From: Phycisphaeraceae bacterium
GTDB taxonomy: Bacteria; Planctomycetota; Phycisphaerae; Phycisphaerales; UBA1924
Direction: 5' to 3'
Assembly (NCBI GenBank): GCA_019636625.1
Contig: JAHBXE010000010.1
Span: 1-64,000, forward strand
Length of the DNA stretch: 64,000 nt
Made by a program: the position numbers and the translations under genes. The notes beneath the pieces are model-generated. The model ran no database searches. It was not told the origin of the DNA and saw nothing but the letters and a program-made list of their open reading frames with translations. This document shows positions 20,001 through 26,909 of the stretch, piece by piece; the stretch's first letter is position 1, and each line of letters opens with the position of its first letter.

Positions 20001-21440
20001 GACGGGCAGGCGGCGCACATCCTTGGGTCCCTGGCCGGGGACATCGAGGCTCGTGATGAGCTGCTCCATGGCGGCCACGTCGGCGTCCGGGCCGGTGATG
20101 ACCAGGCCTCGTCCGTCGGGCGTGGCGGCGAACTTCACCGTGGCGGCCTGGCGCGGGGTGAGCAGGCGGGGCGCGAGGCCCTCGACGGCGGCGGGTGTGA
20201 TGTGCGTGAGGCGGAGGATGGCGGCGCGGCGTTCCGGCGCCGGGCTTCCACCGGCCCTGGCGCTGCCGGGATCGATTTCCCCGATGAGCGCGATGGCCTG
20301 GGCCATGAGGGCGTCGGCGGCGACAACGGTGACCTTGCCCTGGGCTTCGAGGGGGATGATGGTGGGCCGCTTGGCGGGTTCGATGGGGGCAAAGAGCCTG
20401 TTCAGGTCCTCCGCGGCGCGCGCGGGGGCGACGGCGTCGAGCGCGAAGGTCATCATCTTGCGATCGCCCGAGAGGCCCTCGGGCACGTCGAGCAGGGCGA
20501 TGAGCTCCTCGACGACGCTGATCCGGGCGGCGGGGCCGACGGCGATGATCGAGTTGGTCCGCGGGTCGGGCTGGAGGTTCAGGCCGGCGATGTCGACCTC
20601 CTCGATGGTGCGCTGCTTGTTGTCCTTGTCGATGACGACGGTGGTCTTGCGCTGGCCCACGAGCCCCTTGAGCGCGTTGAAGACGGCGTCGCACTGCGCG
20701 TGCTTGAGGGGGAAGAGCTTGTACGCGGAGTCGACGGGCTTGACCGAGTCGATCGCCTGGACGATCTGCTGGATGCGGCGGCACTGGGCGGCCGTTTCCA
20801 CAATAATGAGCATGTTCTGCGCCGGCACGGCCTGCACCGAGCCGTACTCGCCGATGAGCGGCTTGATCTGCTCGACGACGACGTCGGCGCGGACGTTGTT
20901 GAGCGGGATCGTGAGGTTCACGATCTTCTCGGGGCGGACGCCGGCGGGCATCTCGCCCGAGACCACCTGGGCGGCCTTGCGCGCGGAATCCTTGAGGGAG
21001 CGGAGGTACAGGAAGTTGTCCTCTCGCTGGACCTGCACGCCGCGGGGTTGCAGGTTGAGGTTGAGGATGGTGAGGGCTTCTTCGAAGGAGTAGGACTCCC
21101 CGCTGATGAAGGTCATGGTGCCGTCGGGCACGGGGACTTCGCGGATCGGGGGCAGGCCGCTCTCGCGGGAGAAGAAGTCGAGCACCTGATCGAAGGGGGC
21201 GTCCTTGAAGTTGAACCGGATGGGACGGGGCTCGGCAGGCTGGGCGGCCGGCTGGGCCTGGGGCTGGGCCGGAACGGGGGCGGCAGCCGCCGGTGGGGCC
21301 TCGGCGGGTGGCGCCTCGACGGCGGCGACCGGCGCGGCGGCTTCGGAGGCGGGGGCCACGGCTCCTTCCTGGGCCGAGACCGGCAAACCCGCGGCCGCCA
21401 CCAAACCAGCCGCCATCACAATCCTGCTGCGCTTCTTCAT
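10140..21440 (-). CDS. gspD: Giant multi-module secretin (GspD-like)
   Basis: Secretins form the outer-membrane channel of type II secretion and type IV pilus machines. This 3766-residue frame is uninterrupted. It has a signal peptide (residues 1-23), an Ala/Pro linker (24-71), an N0/STN-like domain (about 72-147), about 39 N1-like modules averaging 85 residues (about 174-3480) and a C-terminal secretin domain (about 3481-3766). Each module runs 'I..lpLknA.A..va..L', then a variable loop, then 'D.rTNsLiV.a....i..ie.lI..LD'. The secretin domain carries VPILGDFPVVGSLFR and TELLMIVTPRVI, hallmarks of the fold. Ordinary GspD proteins have about 600-750 residues. The start has GGGAG at good spacing. 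Modules differ strongly from one another, so they are not recent copies. The gene follows the gspF-M genes after a 157-bp leader. Confidence 0.93.
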   Translation of the reverse strand: MKKRSRIVMAAGLVAAAGLPVSAQEGAVAPASEAAAPVAAVEAPPAEAPPAAAAPVPAQPQAQPAAQPAEPRPIRFNFKDAPFDQVLDFFSRESGLPPIREVPVPDGTMTFISGESYSFEEALTILNLNLQPRGVQVQREDNFLYLRSLKDSARKAAQVVSGEMPAGVRPEKIVNLTIPLNNVRADVVVEQIKPLIGEYGSVQAVPAQNMLIIVETAAQCRRIQQIVQAIDSVKPVDSAYKLFPLKHAQCDAVFNALKGLVGQRKTTVVIDKDNKQRTIEEVDIAGLNLQPDPRTNSIIAVGPAARISVVEELIALLDVPEGLSGDRKMMTFALDAVAPARAAEDLNRLFAPIEPAKRPTIIPLEAQGKVTVVAADALMAQAIALIGEIDPGSARAGGSPAPERRAAILRLTHITPAAVEGLAPRLLTPRQAATVKFAATPDGRGLVITGPDADVAAMEQLITSLDVPGQGPKDVRRLPVGAGDGKSLLERSLAIYKTQTEGVAGAGPVEASLDETGTSILAIASPDALQRFAKIVEELGRHVGQQRDIRLIELRFAPAANVKSFMDDMIKSSASFRAKGDPDPVFEVIEANNSLMIAAQPTQFPIIEAMVRNLDLQQGAERPPLRILRLKATDAASVAAILQGSFDRRSSEQKAKKPVDITADAATNTLIVSAHPDTLPEIEKLVEELNLQQAYDAEGREIRIFPLKIARAEELARTIDQMYPEPPMPRDPRNGQPRPDLQRPKEVVVRADRGTNSLIVDAPAKRLAGFEQIVRSLDAQKLGANVELRTYHVERADLNAAAQAIRNAAASGALAAGGNGVTPVTVDIEPMSRTLVVSGPSDVFKGVEEVLKKVDSAPARPATGVKMYTLKSVRSERIQPLVQKVIAGRTRELQLANPGLDIASLVDVTAESSSNTLVVTAPESVLTICDALIQTLDSQGVASATELRVFRLERGDAASTATAITRTLSAENPGEPAPTVTPEAASNSIVMVGTRVQIEKAQKLVEQLDAATQKDGVGARTIRLKHARAESIAPVLDTLLKKESVANLLPPWERGGFLARQGFKAEPEVRIAAERSINAVVVTAPVAILDTAEQIIAELDVDPATVSGRPERPVRIITLQNADANELAASVQAVIAEEKPGVEPAVVRVDRASNSLIIRASADQLASIEAVVQKLDAATLSTSRQMRMIPVDRSKADAELMARTLQKLLEQQGGVKVEVVPVEQLLRKEEPKKTSDAGGTPFLGGTPLLGGSPLRGVLDSLPTSDKAITRASEPASERPAPQGSLIHTALAAAALAWQPEAPKPPAPDSGITIAVDPATNSLIVVGSPRATDRLAALAAQLEQQMPAEPSKVRIVGLPPLADTESLAQVIRQTVQQLGRMGPGNPGGFTGPVSVMPDPGATALIVWANDTDFESVGELIRAVSQLEPAASLTVKVYPLSSVTADRAIRAVQDLLSPQPRGAQARRLRGSMDVTVKGPDGKDVKATIDPALVRLTSDPSGASIIVTAPSNVLPLLDSFISLLDQSPVVDRLSIRRYDLANARAQDLAQTLQTMLDTQRQGHAEELPRARTVPDARTNSILVTATDRQHADVMRLIGALDQSMEDKDLKLEIITLQNATPSSVQRVIEQIVVGRNPALKERVQVSAQDGSNVLVIRAPAEQIGEIRDIVARVDTAEVGGLPIRFVKLERADAQTVAAALQRFFQERSQASGRAGQRGVNRVAVMGDRRSGSLVISASDEDFDQIKSLISTFDAPAKAKEMQMRIIPLQNARVTDLTETLESISWQLREDRLGGWSPWGGGRAPETGDDKLILQTNERINSIILMGQGETMETMLKVVAELDRPQSEQTRLIVKSIRVDRGDLNAMANMVRQVTATPGWRSWQGQDPDLVAAQVDQSRRLIMLVGKQARVDQAVQYINEMKGATGREGSTMETLTLRHAQAPRAAETLRRVFRDRAEAQGLPEDAVSIIGSPDGNLLMISADEAGMKVAKDLVALLDQPELGKDRQIEVYAVRNREADELANLVRAQFPRGGAGRQDAQVIVTAQPSTNSLIVSALADDQPQVQALIKQLDAAPSEETSRLTTVTLKSARAEDVANALRSALPSGIKVKITPVRRNNTLLLTGSDETIKVVMEQIARIDVEVERSPVEFKRVQLKHALSPDVAFTIEMMLRSRPRTPGEPEPSVDYTRSDNTLAFSGTPDQIRDIAKMVEALDVPSETKRRTEFVKLEFAKAEQTAKALEVFYGRFARAATTPAAQNVAIVPDPASNSLVISADESEWDGLRGLLKKLDTEEYDTSRQLAVLPLKHADATSVARALNEGFRAPTAERLRREQNQRQPNQGGRRQDDLPEPTILVDSEPTPTVSAEPQTNSLVVFAGRKDLVRIKAMVDQIDIPDFVKYAEAHVLPLRTGKASQIAQSVRELFIGQRLTGAQAGGPRATVIVGDDTSNSLIIRAEERDFAQIKALAEVLQQQGAISQATVRVLPVKNIPAMRLVKTLETTFAQAAKQQNEVLSIEVDRTTNALVIAASRRIYEQIEEVVRELDGGVAVKPDQVQGPHGPLGQSVTIIDVVNNAPEDIRRQLDAMGLTRQQPGDRPGVVSEPVTITALNSRRAIAVVAGPQDGEAVRALVKVLDADPLSPEQKVAMVGLKLATASGVVQTLTEMLKPEAQVSQTGPARVLAEQIRRLSIANNTIGKNDHILDLAKPIRLIADAETNSVIISSTEANVASLLEVIKTLDTLPIGDAVVVRIFPLSNASATRAKSVVDDLFRQGEALRRLPGTRRQGLPTTATGRALAGEIAVSVDDRTNTLVVAGREEAVALVEIVIKDLDSDQASKWIEPALIPLKNADAVALAATLRQVLVQGLTLTPEALGLQKQVGRLRMARAGRDMSDPANRVEADLFAPLSGLVITPEGQLNALIVVGSTANIEVVRELVSLLDVEAASAANTVRIFPLQRAAADRVAALVGNLFRQRQEDPSAKDEDRVIIASDARTNSLIVSTSPRSFSILEAMLKTLDTEQANATVGLHVVPVTGANVQSLAPKIDKLMRERIAASQRSGEVRSPLDTFSIESDTASNLLIVACSEENLQLVKELVKTLSDGSLAIAGAARTDVLQLKSGRAVDVAATIRQLYVDKENAKRGTDSVGVLPNERLNALVVTGTDSDIDQMRSLVNRLEGAGIATAQDIRRIGLRSANALEVVQLIQNVLAGRTVAGGADIAARQATNIRFFREKVAQVVEGQVGAKPTEAQVDGAIREQVALTPDLRTNSVMVKAPPEVMEVIKAIIEDLDTTSAGARRIERFTLRNADVRQMADLLRDIFTLRQQGNKYVLVPTMGPPGAGEPGSTPDTGTMTPVPDERQELSIAIDARTNTLIVSGTEEYLDRVRQLVTDLDAIEAQERTQQIYAVRNAKAKEIEATLQTYFRGESGLARSLLGPAQSGSAMRQLEQEVTVVGDEKSNRLLVSTSPRYIDAVMKMIAELDTAPPQVVIQVLLAEVTVDAANTWGADLRLKGIGSNNFNFVGLAAGAGVATALGVPNLTFATNDFDLILRALEAQGKLQVLSSPHIVARNNQIATINVGDNIAIVQSVERTPQGGTVADVRREDLGIKLNVTPSISPDGFVRMDLVPEIQTLSQRTTQISEDFAAPIINKRTLQTTVTVKDGQTVVLGGLMQTTQDERRTKVPILGDFPVVGSLFRSTQKSDAKTELLMIVTPRVIYNDTPGAVERFRNLSEQKIDALDSQGAVRDTLKRNGFTDEDNGPPLRPEIYRPENRP
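11001..20921 (-). repeat. Array of ~39 secretin N-domain modules
   Basis: Reading the protein, I count about 39 consecutive modules between residues 174 and 3480. Signature strands include ATNTLIV, GTNSLIV, RTNSILV, STNSLIV, QTNSLVV, RTNTLVV and RTNSVMV, each followed some 15-20 residues later by LD. A few modules (the 3rd, 5th and 21st by my count) are degenerate. Loop lengths vary from a few to over 60 residues. The count is by eye and could shift by one or two. Confidence 0.85.
17540..17760 (-). repeat. Repeat-bearing insertion in one secretin module
   Basis: The 14th module by my count is split by about 75 residues. At 17669-17729 are three tandem units related to the dispersed GGTGGCACGCC element (the last two are 18 bp each), translated as GGTPFLGGTPLLGGSPLRGV. 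They are followed by a Ser/Glu/Ala linker and an oddly hydrophobic LIHTALAAAALAW before the module resumes at ITIAVDPATNSLIVVG. The unit closest to the GAGGCGAGCC end differs from the copy at 53755-53779 at two positions. Confidence 0.7.
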
Positions 21441-21597
21441 ACCAGGCGCTCCCTAATCGTCCTCACGGGAACCAACGCCGGTTCAACCGGCACGCCAACC
21501 CACCCACCCTGATCTTCTGATTGTCCCGAATCCTTCGAAGACTCACCCCCGGGGCCGCGGCCCGGTCGCACAACCGGTTGCGGGTGGGGGCTGTAGT
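21441..21597 (-). promoter_or_regulatory. Palindromic leader before the secretin gene
   Basis: This is the only sizeable gap among the tightly overlapping genes from gspH to the coupled lipoprotein. It contains palindrome GGGCCGCGGCCC (21552-21563) near the end of the preceding gene and a near-perfect hairpin GCCGGTT-C-AACCGGC (21478-21492) close to the secretin start. It may terminate the upstream transcript or regulate secretin dosage. No clear promoter was recognised. Confidence 0.4.
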
Positions 21598-22569
21598 CTA
21601 CCTATCTGCAGGGCGTCGTTGCTCCAGGGTCTGTCCATTGAACACTTCAAACCTTTCACCGCCGATCTCGAAGTAGGCCCGCTCGCCCTGGCCGCCGAGG
21701 AATCTCGCTTCGGAAACCGCCGAGCCGACGGCCAGGGTCAGCCGCTGGCCATCGCGGGTGTTGATGAGGAACACCTCGGTGCCGAGGCGGCTCTCGACCA
21801 GGCCGGTCAGCTTCCAGTCCGACCATGGCGGGCGGACGGGTGTGGCCGGTGGGGGCGTGCTGGGTTGCGAGGCCACGACGACGGGCGGGGGCTCGCGGAA
21901 GACGTTCTTCTGCACGATTCCGGCCCAGGCGGAGCGGCCGCCGTCGGGCACGGGGATGATGGCGGGTTCCGGCAGGTTGGCGGGGGCGAGATCGGGCGCG
22001 ATGAGGGTGACCAGTTCGACGGTCAGGGCAAAGCGCTGGCGGTCCTTGTCCTCGGGCTTGAGAGAGAAACTCTCGATCCGGTGTACCCAGGGCTGGGCGC
22101 GGAGGGTGGCGAGGGTGCGGAGCGATGCTTCCAGCGAGCCCGTGCCGGTGATGGTGCCGTTGAGGGCAAGGAAGTCCATTTGCTTCTTCAGGTCATCCTT
22201 GAGCCTGGTCGTGAGCTTGGATGTGCCGCCGGGGTTCAGGACACGCTCCGCGCGGCTGGTGTTGATCTGCACGCTCGACTTGGACAGCCCGCTGGTGACG
22301 GCGATCTCGCTGAGCAGGGAGCGGAACCGTGCATCGGCCCCGTCCACGGTCGCGGCGATGGTTGTTGCGCCGAAGTCCTTGAGCGCCTGGCGGACGCGGG
22401 GACGGTCTTTGATGGCGGCGTTGAGCTCGTTGTTGGTCGCGATGACGGTGTTGAGCTCCGAGCTGATACGGCCCATGGGCCGGGCGTACATGTAGTAGAA
22501 CGCGGCGAAGAGCGCGCCGCCGGTGGCGACGAGGGCGCCGACGGGTTTGATCCACGCGGGGAGGTTCAT
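21598..22569 (-). CDS. GspM/PilO- plus GspC/PilP-like inner-membrane protein
   Basis: A 323-residue bitopic protein of the secretion machine. One membrane helix lies at about residues 9-28. It is followed by a predicted coiled segment (SSELNTVIATNNELNAAI) and a ferredoxin-like PilO/GspM-type region. A Pro-rich linker then leads to a C-terminal domain (WKLTGLVESRLGTEVFLIN, GQRLTLAVGSAV, FEIGGERFEVF) resembling the homology region of GspC/PilP, which contacts the secretin N0 domain. The motif KNVFREPP just before the linker is typical of such proteins. ATGA overlap with the preceding gene. The family assignment rests on topology and position more than strong motifs. Confidence 0.65.
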   Translation of the reverse strand: MNLPAWIKPVGALVATGGALFAAFYYMYARPMGRISSELNTVIATNNELNAAIKDRPRVRQALKDFGATTIAATVDGADARFRSLLSEIAVTSGLSKSSVQINTSRAERVLNPGGTSKLTTRLKDDLKKQMDFLALNGTITGTGSLEASLRTLATLRAQPWVHRIESFSLKPEDKDRQRFALTVELVTLIAPDLAPANLPEPAIIPVPDGGRSAWAGIVQKNVFREPPPVVVASQPSTPPPATPVRPPWSDWKLTGLVESRLGTEVFLINTRDGQRLTLAVGSAVSEARFLGGQGERAYFEIGGERFEVFNGQTLEQRRPADR

Positions 22570-24155
22570 GATCCACCTCCCTTGGCGGCGGCCGGCTTTC
22601 CGCCGTTGGCGGCGGGCTTGGCATCTTCAGGACGTGGCGCGGAGGTCTGGAGCGCCATGGCGAAACGGTCGGCCATGTCGGCGCCCTTGGTCTCGACCTG
22701 GTACACGGGAGACGAGACGAGGCGGTCGCGGAGTTCGTTGGCGACTTCCCGCTGCCGGGCCTTGCCCTGGATCGAGAAGTTCGCCCGTTGCGATACTTTC
22801 CAGCCGTTGACGTCGTATCGCCCGTTGTTGGGTGTCAGTTCGACGTTGATGGTCGCGAATCCCGAGAGTTGATCGAGCTGGGCCTGGCGAGGGTCGGGCA
22901 TCTGCTCGCTCAGCCAGGCGGCGTGGGAGAGCCAGTCAAAGCCCGCGGCCCGCCACTTCTCGATGTGGCTCAGTCGGGCGTGGTCCTTGAGGTACGCGGC
23001 GTAATCGAGGCGAAGGGCGGCGCCGCGCTCCTTGGCTTCCTGCAATCGCTTCTCCGCTTTCTCGACCGCTATTCCGGAGAAGACGTAGCCGCCTCCGCCG
23101 ACGATGATCAAGCCCAGGGCCGCGGCGAGGACTCGCATCCGGCGCGCGGCGGCCAGGTCTGGCGCTTTGCGGGGATGGGCAAAGTCAAGGGTCTTGCGTG
23201 CGAGGATCTCTTCGCCCAAGAGGCCGATGAGCGGGCCGGCCACCAGCTTGTCCACCTCGGACATGGCGGCATCGAACTCGACGATGGACGAGGACTCCGC
23301 GAGCTCCCAGGGCATTTCGAGGGCCTTGCCGCAGGCCTCGCCCGCCTCCTGGGCCAGGGGACCGGCGCCGGGGACGACGACCGCTTCGACCGCGGCGGCT
23401 TCATCCCCGACGCGGTAGCCCATCCACGTACGCTTGGCCTCGACCGCGACGCGGGCGCTGAGCGCTTCGCCATCGACGGTGGCCTCCGCGGAGGGTGTGC
23501 CGGCCGACTGCGAGGCACCGACGCCGACGTCCGCGGCTCGGGCGAACACGAGTTGGCCATCCTTCACGACGATGAACTCGATCGTGCTCCATCCCAACGC
23601 GACGCCGACGATGGCGCCGTTGTGCCGGTGCGAGGCGGCGGCGAGCAGGGCCGCGGCGCCCGAGGCACGGAGGCCGATGCGCTCGATTTCGCAGCCGGCG
23701 GCTTCGGCCATGTCGCGGTACCACTGCATGCGGTCGGCGGGGAGGGCGCCGGCCAGGACATCGAGGGTCTCGCCTGAGCCGCCCTCGATGGGCACGTAGT
23801 CGATCGCGGTCCCCTCGATCGCCATGGTCAACTGGCGGGACATCTGGAGCCGGACCATTCCCGCCAGTTCGAGCTGCGCGTTGGCGCCGTCGGCGCGGGG
23901 CAGTTTGAGCCGCTTGAGGACGACATCGCCGCGGGGCACGGCGATGATCAGTCTCGAACGAGCGAGGCCGGCCTTGTCCAGCTCTGCGCCGAGCCATGCG
24001 CCGACCGCGGCGGCATCGCGGAGCTCGAGCGATTCGGGGGCCTGGACGCTCAGCCACGACCGGACCTTGACCCGGCCGCTGCCGGCCACGCCGCACACGG
24101 CGACGAGCCGGTCCTGGTCGAGGCTGATGGCGACGACAGCGCGAGACGTTTTCAT
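22566..24155 (-). CDS. GspL / PilM-PilN-like fused platform protein
   Basis: A 529-residue protein with an N-terminal actin-like ATPase fold of the PilM/GspL type (AVVAISLDQDRLVAV, later GAIVGVALGWSTIEFIVV as the second phosphate-binding-like repeat). A single membrane helix follows at about residues 350-370 (LGLIIVGGGGYVFSG), then a coiled-coil and a periplasmic PilN/GspL ferredoxin-like region. In type II secretion GspL links the cytoplasmic GspE ATPase to the membrane platform. The start MKTSRAVV at 24155 is chosen because it overlaps the upstream stop as ATGA, as do its neighbours; a longer frame begins 14 codons earlier. Confidence 0.75.
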   Translation of the reverse strand: MKTSRAVVAISLDQDRLVAVCGVAGSGRVKVRSWLSVQAPESLELRDAAAVGAWLGAELDKAGLARSRLIIAVPRGDVVLKRLKLPRADGANAQLELAGMVRLQMSRQLTMAIEGTAIDYVPIEGGSGETLDVLAGALPADRMQWYRDMAEAAGCEIERIGLRASGAAALLAAASHRHNGAIVGVALGWSTIEFIVVKDGQLVFARAADVGVGASQSAGTPSAEATVDGEALSARVAVEAKRTWMGYRVGDEAAAVEAVVVPGAGPLAQEAGEACGKALEMPWELAESSSIVEFDAAMSEVDKLVAGPLIGLLGEEILARKTLDFAHPRKAPDLAAARRMRVLAAALGLIIVGGGGYVFSGIAVEKAEKRLQEAKERGAALRLDYAAYLKDHARLSHIEKWRAAGFDWLSHAAWLSEQMPDPRQAQLDQLSGFATINVELTPNNGRYDVNGWKVSQRANFSIQGKARQREVANELRDRLVSSPVYQVETKGADMADRFAMALQTSAPRPEDAKPAANGGKPAAAKGGGS

Positions 24156-25675
24156 GGTTGCGACTCCGTTGGCATCGCTCCGGTCTGGCCGGACCACCGG
24201 CCGATGCGCCGGTCCACTCCAGCGGCTGGTGGCTGAGGCGAAGGGGGGCCGACGCTCGGGGCCGGGGGGGCGTTCGTGCGTGGGGGTGGCGTGTTGAAGT
24301 TCAATCCCGCGTTGAAACGCAGACCGGTCCCTGTGGATGGATCACCGGTCGGGACGGGCAAGTCGGACACTTCGGCGGTTTCCGGCCGGCGTTCGGGGTC
24401 CTCGGCGTCCGCATCGATCCGCGACTTGAGGGTGAACGCGGTGGAGAGCAGGGTGACGTCGCGCAGGTAGGCGACGCGGGGGCGGTCGGAGGCGACGTCG
24501 ATGATGGCTTCCAGCGTCATGCGTTCCTGCAGCTCCGGGGTGCCCCTGTCCGGGCTGTCCGTGTCGATGATGCCCGCCTCCAACCGCACCCTCCATTGCA
24601 TCGACCGCGTGGTCATCCAATCCACAGCCTTCACGAACTCGTCGGGGGAAAGGATGCCCTCGATCACGGGCCACGCGATGCTGCGGCGGCGGCTTGCCTC
24701 GAGGCCGTGCCTGGCCTGAACGATGGCGGTGGCGGCTTCATGGCTGATGCCGGGAATGGTGGCCAGGACCCGGGCGGGGGCGCGGTTGATGTCGATCCGG
24801 CCCGGGATATAGGGATCGGGCGAGACGGTGAAGGTGTCGAGGATGGGCGGCCAGGACGGGGGCGGAACGTTGTTTCGCCGGAGCACACCGACCAGGTCGG
24901 CGGTCTTCTTGAACTTCTCTCCGGCGTCAAACATGGTCTTGGCGACGTTGACGGCCGCGGCGTCGAAACGGGTGCGGATCGCCTCGGCCAGCTCGTCGGA
25001 CCAGGCGACGTTGAGGTTGACGCGGAGCTTGCCCTTGGAATCCCCGCCGCGCCCGGGCGCGGTTTCGATGCCGGCCTGGACGTTGGGGTCGAAGCTCATG
25101 ACCGTGAGGAAGTTTCGGGCGGGCAAGGAGTCGAGCGCGGGGTCCAGCGGTTCGTCTTGCGCTTCTTCGTTCAGGAGGTCGGGGGCGACACGGACCAGTT
25201 CCTCAAGGCTGCCGTAGGGACGACCGCCGTGAATGGCCGCGGCCTGCGACTCGGAGACGCCGCCAAGATTGCCCAACATTTCGGGCGTGGCGAGGTTGAC
25301 GTTGAGCCTCGTGCACTCGCTGACGGCCCAGCGCTCGAGGCCCGTATCGTCCTGCTCGAGGGCGACGAGGCGGACGATGCCTCGCCGGGACCCCTCTTCG
25401 AAGAGCTGCCACTGCGTGGTGAGCATCGGCGCTTCGCCGTCCAGCAACTGTTCCCGCTGCGCATCGAGCTCGGCCATGACCGCCTGGATGCCGGACCATG
25501 CCAGGGCCCGGGACCGGACGCGTCGGAGCGATGCATCAGCCCCGGCGGTGGCGGCCTCGCTGAAGTACATGGTTGTGGACGCGGCGAGAGCGGAGAGGGC
25601 CACGATGACAAGCACGGCGACGATGATCGTGCCGCGGCGGCGATGGGCGCTTGGTCTTTCACGGAGGGCCGTCAT
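24152..25675 (-). CDS. gspK: Minor pseudopilin GspK
   Basis: GspK caps the pseudopilus tip together with GspI and GspJ. The 507-residue product begins with a basic leader (RERPSAHRRRG) and hydrophobic helix TIIVAVLVIVALSALAAS, then helix-hairpin-helix-like segments (NVNLATPEMLGNLGGVSESQAAAI; RIDINRAPARVLATIPGI) that are characteristic of GspK. It is larger than typical GspK (about 330 residues) and ends in a Pro-rich tail. The start at 25675 forms an ATGA overlap with gspJ; the alternative at 25690 is five codons longer. Confidence 0.85.
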   Translation of the reverse strand: MTALRERPSAHRRRGTIIVAVLVIVALSALAASTTMYFSEAATAGADASLRRVRSRALAWSGIQAVMAELDAQREQLLDGEAPMLTTQWQLFEEGSRRGIVRLVALEQDDTGLERWAVSECTRLNVNLATPEMLGNLGGVSESQAAAIHGGRPYGSLEELVRVAPDLLNEEAQDEPLDPALDSLPARNFLTVMSFDPNVQAGIETAPGRGGDSKGKLRVNLNVAWSDELAEAIRTRFDAAAVNVAKTMFDAGEKFKKTADLVGVLRRNNVPPPSWPPILDTFTVSPDPYIPGRIDINRAPARVLATIPGISHEAATAIVQARHGLEASRRRSIAWPVIEGILSPDEFVKAVDWMTTRSMQWRVRLEAGIIDTDSPDRGTPELQERMTLEAIIDVASDRPRVAYLRDVTLLSTAFTLKSRIDADAEDPERRPETAEVSDLPVPTGDPSTGTGLRFNAGLNFNTPPPRTNAPPAPSVGPPSPQPPAAGVDRRIGRWSGQTGAMPTESQP

Positions 25676-26409
25676 CGCAGCTCCTTCCATGCGGTCGAAG
25701 GGCCGTCGGCAATGACCATGACACGAATCCGATCGGGGGGAGATGTGGGCCGGGGGGCGGGGGCGGGCTCTTCCGGTTGTTCGGAGAAGAGGCGAGGGGC
25801 GTCGCCGTCCTCGGCTCTCGATGGCTCGGGGCTGACTGGCGCACTCTCGACGATGGGTTCACCGAACCAGATGGCGACTTCGACGGCCACCGGCAGCCCG
25901 TTGTTGGTCTTGCTGTTGAACGATTCCGCCCACGACGTCCCGTCGAAGAAACGGAGCCGAAACGCCGCGACGCCGGCGTGGATGGTCTCCGGTTCACCGG
26001 AAGGCCCGGCGCGGAAGCGGTGGGCATCCCATCGGCGGGCGGTGAGACGGCCGGAGGTGAAGGCGAACTCGGAGCCCTGCAGGTCGCCCGGCGTCCACGG
26101 CGAATCACCGGCGTGAACGGGCAGGGCGACGCCCCGGGTCAGCAGCCGCAGGGAGGACGATGACCCGACGACGCCCGGGTTGCCGGCGGAATCCACGGCG
26201 ACGGCGCTCAGGAGGTCGGCCTCGATGCGGTCGAGCACCATGTCGCCGGCCTGGCCGGCCTTGGCGCGAGAGGTCATCGCGGCTTTCTGCGAGGAGACCT
26301 GCCACAGAAATGCGAACACGCTGCCCGACAGCGCGGCGACAAGGGACAGGGCGAGAAGGACCTCGAAGAGGGTGAAGGCCCGGGGGCTTCGCGGGGGAGG
26401 GGCGATCAT
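25672..26409 (-). CDS. gspJ: Minor pseudopilin GspJ
   Basis: A 245-residue pseudopilin with a class III leader, RSPRAFTLFEVLLALSLVAA, where processing would precede the Phe and the Glu lies at +5. The body has the GspJ-type pattern (KAGQAGDMVLDRIEADLLSAV, then SSSLRLLTRG). The start at 26409 is set by the prepilin leader and by ATGA overlap with gspI; the long upstream extension of the frame is antisense-like noise. An acidic, Pro-rich segment precedes the C-terminus. Confidence 0.83.
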   Translation of the reverse strand: MIAPPPRSPRAFTLFEVLLALSLVAALSGSVFAFLWQVSSQKAAMTSRAKAGQAGDMVLDRIEADLLSAVAVDSAGNPGVVGSSSSLRLLTRGVALPVHAGDSPWTPGDLQGSEFAFTSGRLTARRWDAHRFRAGPSGEPETIHAGVAAFRLRFFDGTSWAESFNSKTNNGLPVAVEVAIWFGEPIVESAPVSPEPSRAEDGDAPRLFSEQPEEPAPAPRPTSPPDRIRVMVIADGPSTAWKELR

Positions 26410-26909
26410 GGCTGGCCTCCCTCCCGTCGGGCGGGCGCTCGCTCCATCCCGCGGCGCGCGCGTTCGGAGATCGCATCCTCCTGGCCCGCGGAGTCTTCGC
26501 CCTTGCTGCCGAGCCTGACCAACTGGACCAGTTTGTAGCTGGTCTCGATGGCCGCGCCGGAAGATGATCGTTTGAGCGCCGTCACGGTCACGCGAGTGAG
26601 GCCGCGGAACTGCGAGGCGTCGGTGTCGATGTCCAGCTCCCATCCGCGCCCGGTGAGATCCGCGCCTTCCTCGCCGCGTTCCAGGGGCCCGCTCAGCGTC
26701 TGGGGGGTTTCGATTCCCGCTTCAATCTTGGCCATGGCGGATCGGGCGATGTCCGCCGCGCGGGCGAGGTCCCGTGAGCGGTCGACGCCGAGCATGGACT
26801 GGCTGAGCAGATTGGCGATGGCCCCGCCCGCGATGACGAAGATGGCGAGCGCGAGCACGACCTCGATCAGCAAGGAGCCGCGGCGAGGATGGACGGTCCG
26901 GCGGGTCAC
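26406..26909 (-). CDS. gspI: Minor pseudopilin GspI
   Basis: A 167-residue pseudopilin with leader RRGSLLIEVVLALAIFVIAG (Glu at +5 after the Gly cleavage site) and the following AIANLLSQSM stretch seen in GspI, which nucleates the pseudopilus tip. The start codon is GTG, overlapping the gspH stop as GTGA. The C-terminal 40 residues are charged and low in hydrophobics. Confidence 0.82.
   Translation of the reverse strand: MTRRTVHPRRGSLLIEVVLALAIFVIAGGAIANLLSQSMLGVDRSRDLARAADIARSAMAKIEAGIETPQTLSGPLERGEEGADLTGRGWELDIDTDASQFRGLTRVTVTALKRSSSGAAIETSYKLVQLVRLGSKGEDSAGQEDAISERARRGMERAPARREGGQP

Noticed and set aside
10140-21440. Giant secretin as several fused or mis-assembled genes
   Set aside because: Reading the translation gave one continuous frame, one signal peptide, one barrel and steadily diverged modules. 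A collapse or duplication error would leave near-identical blocks, which I did not see; long reads would settle it.
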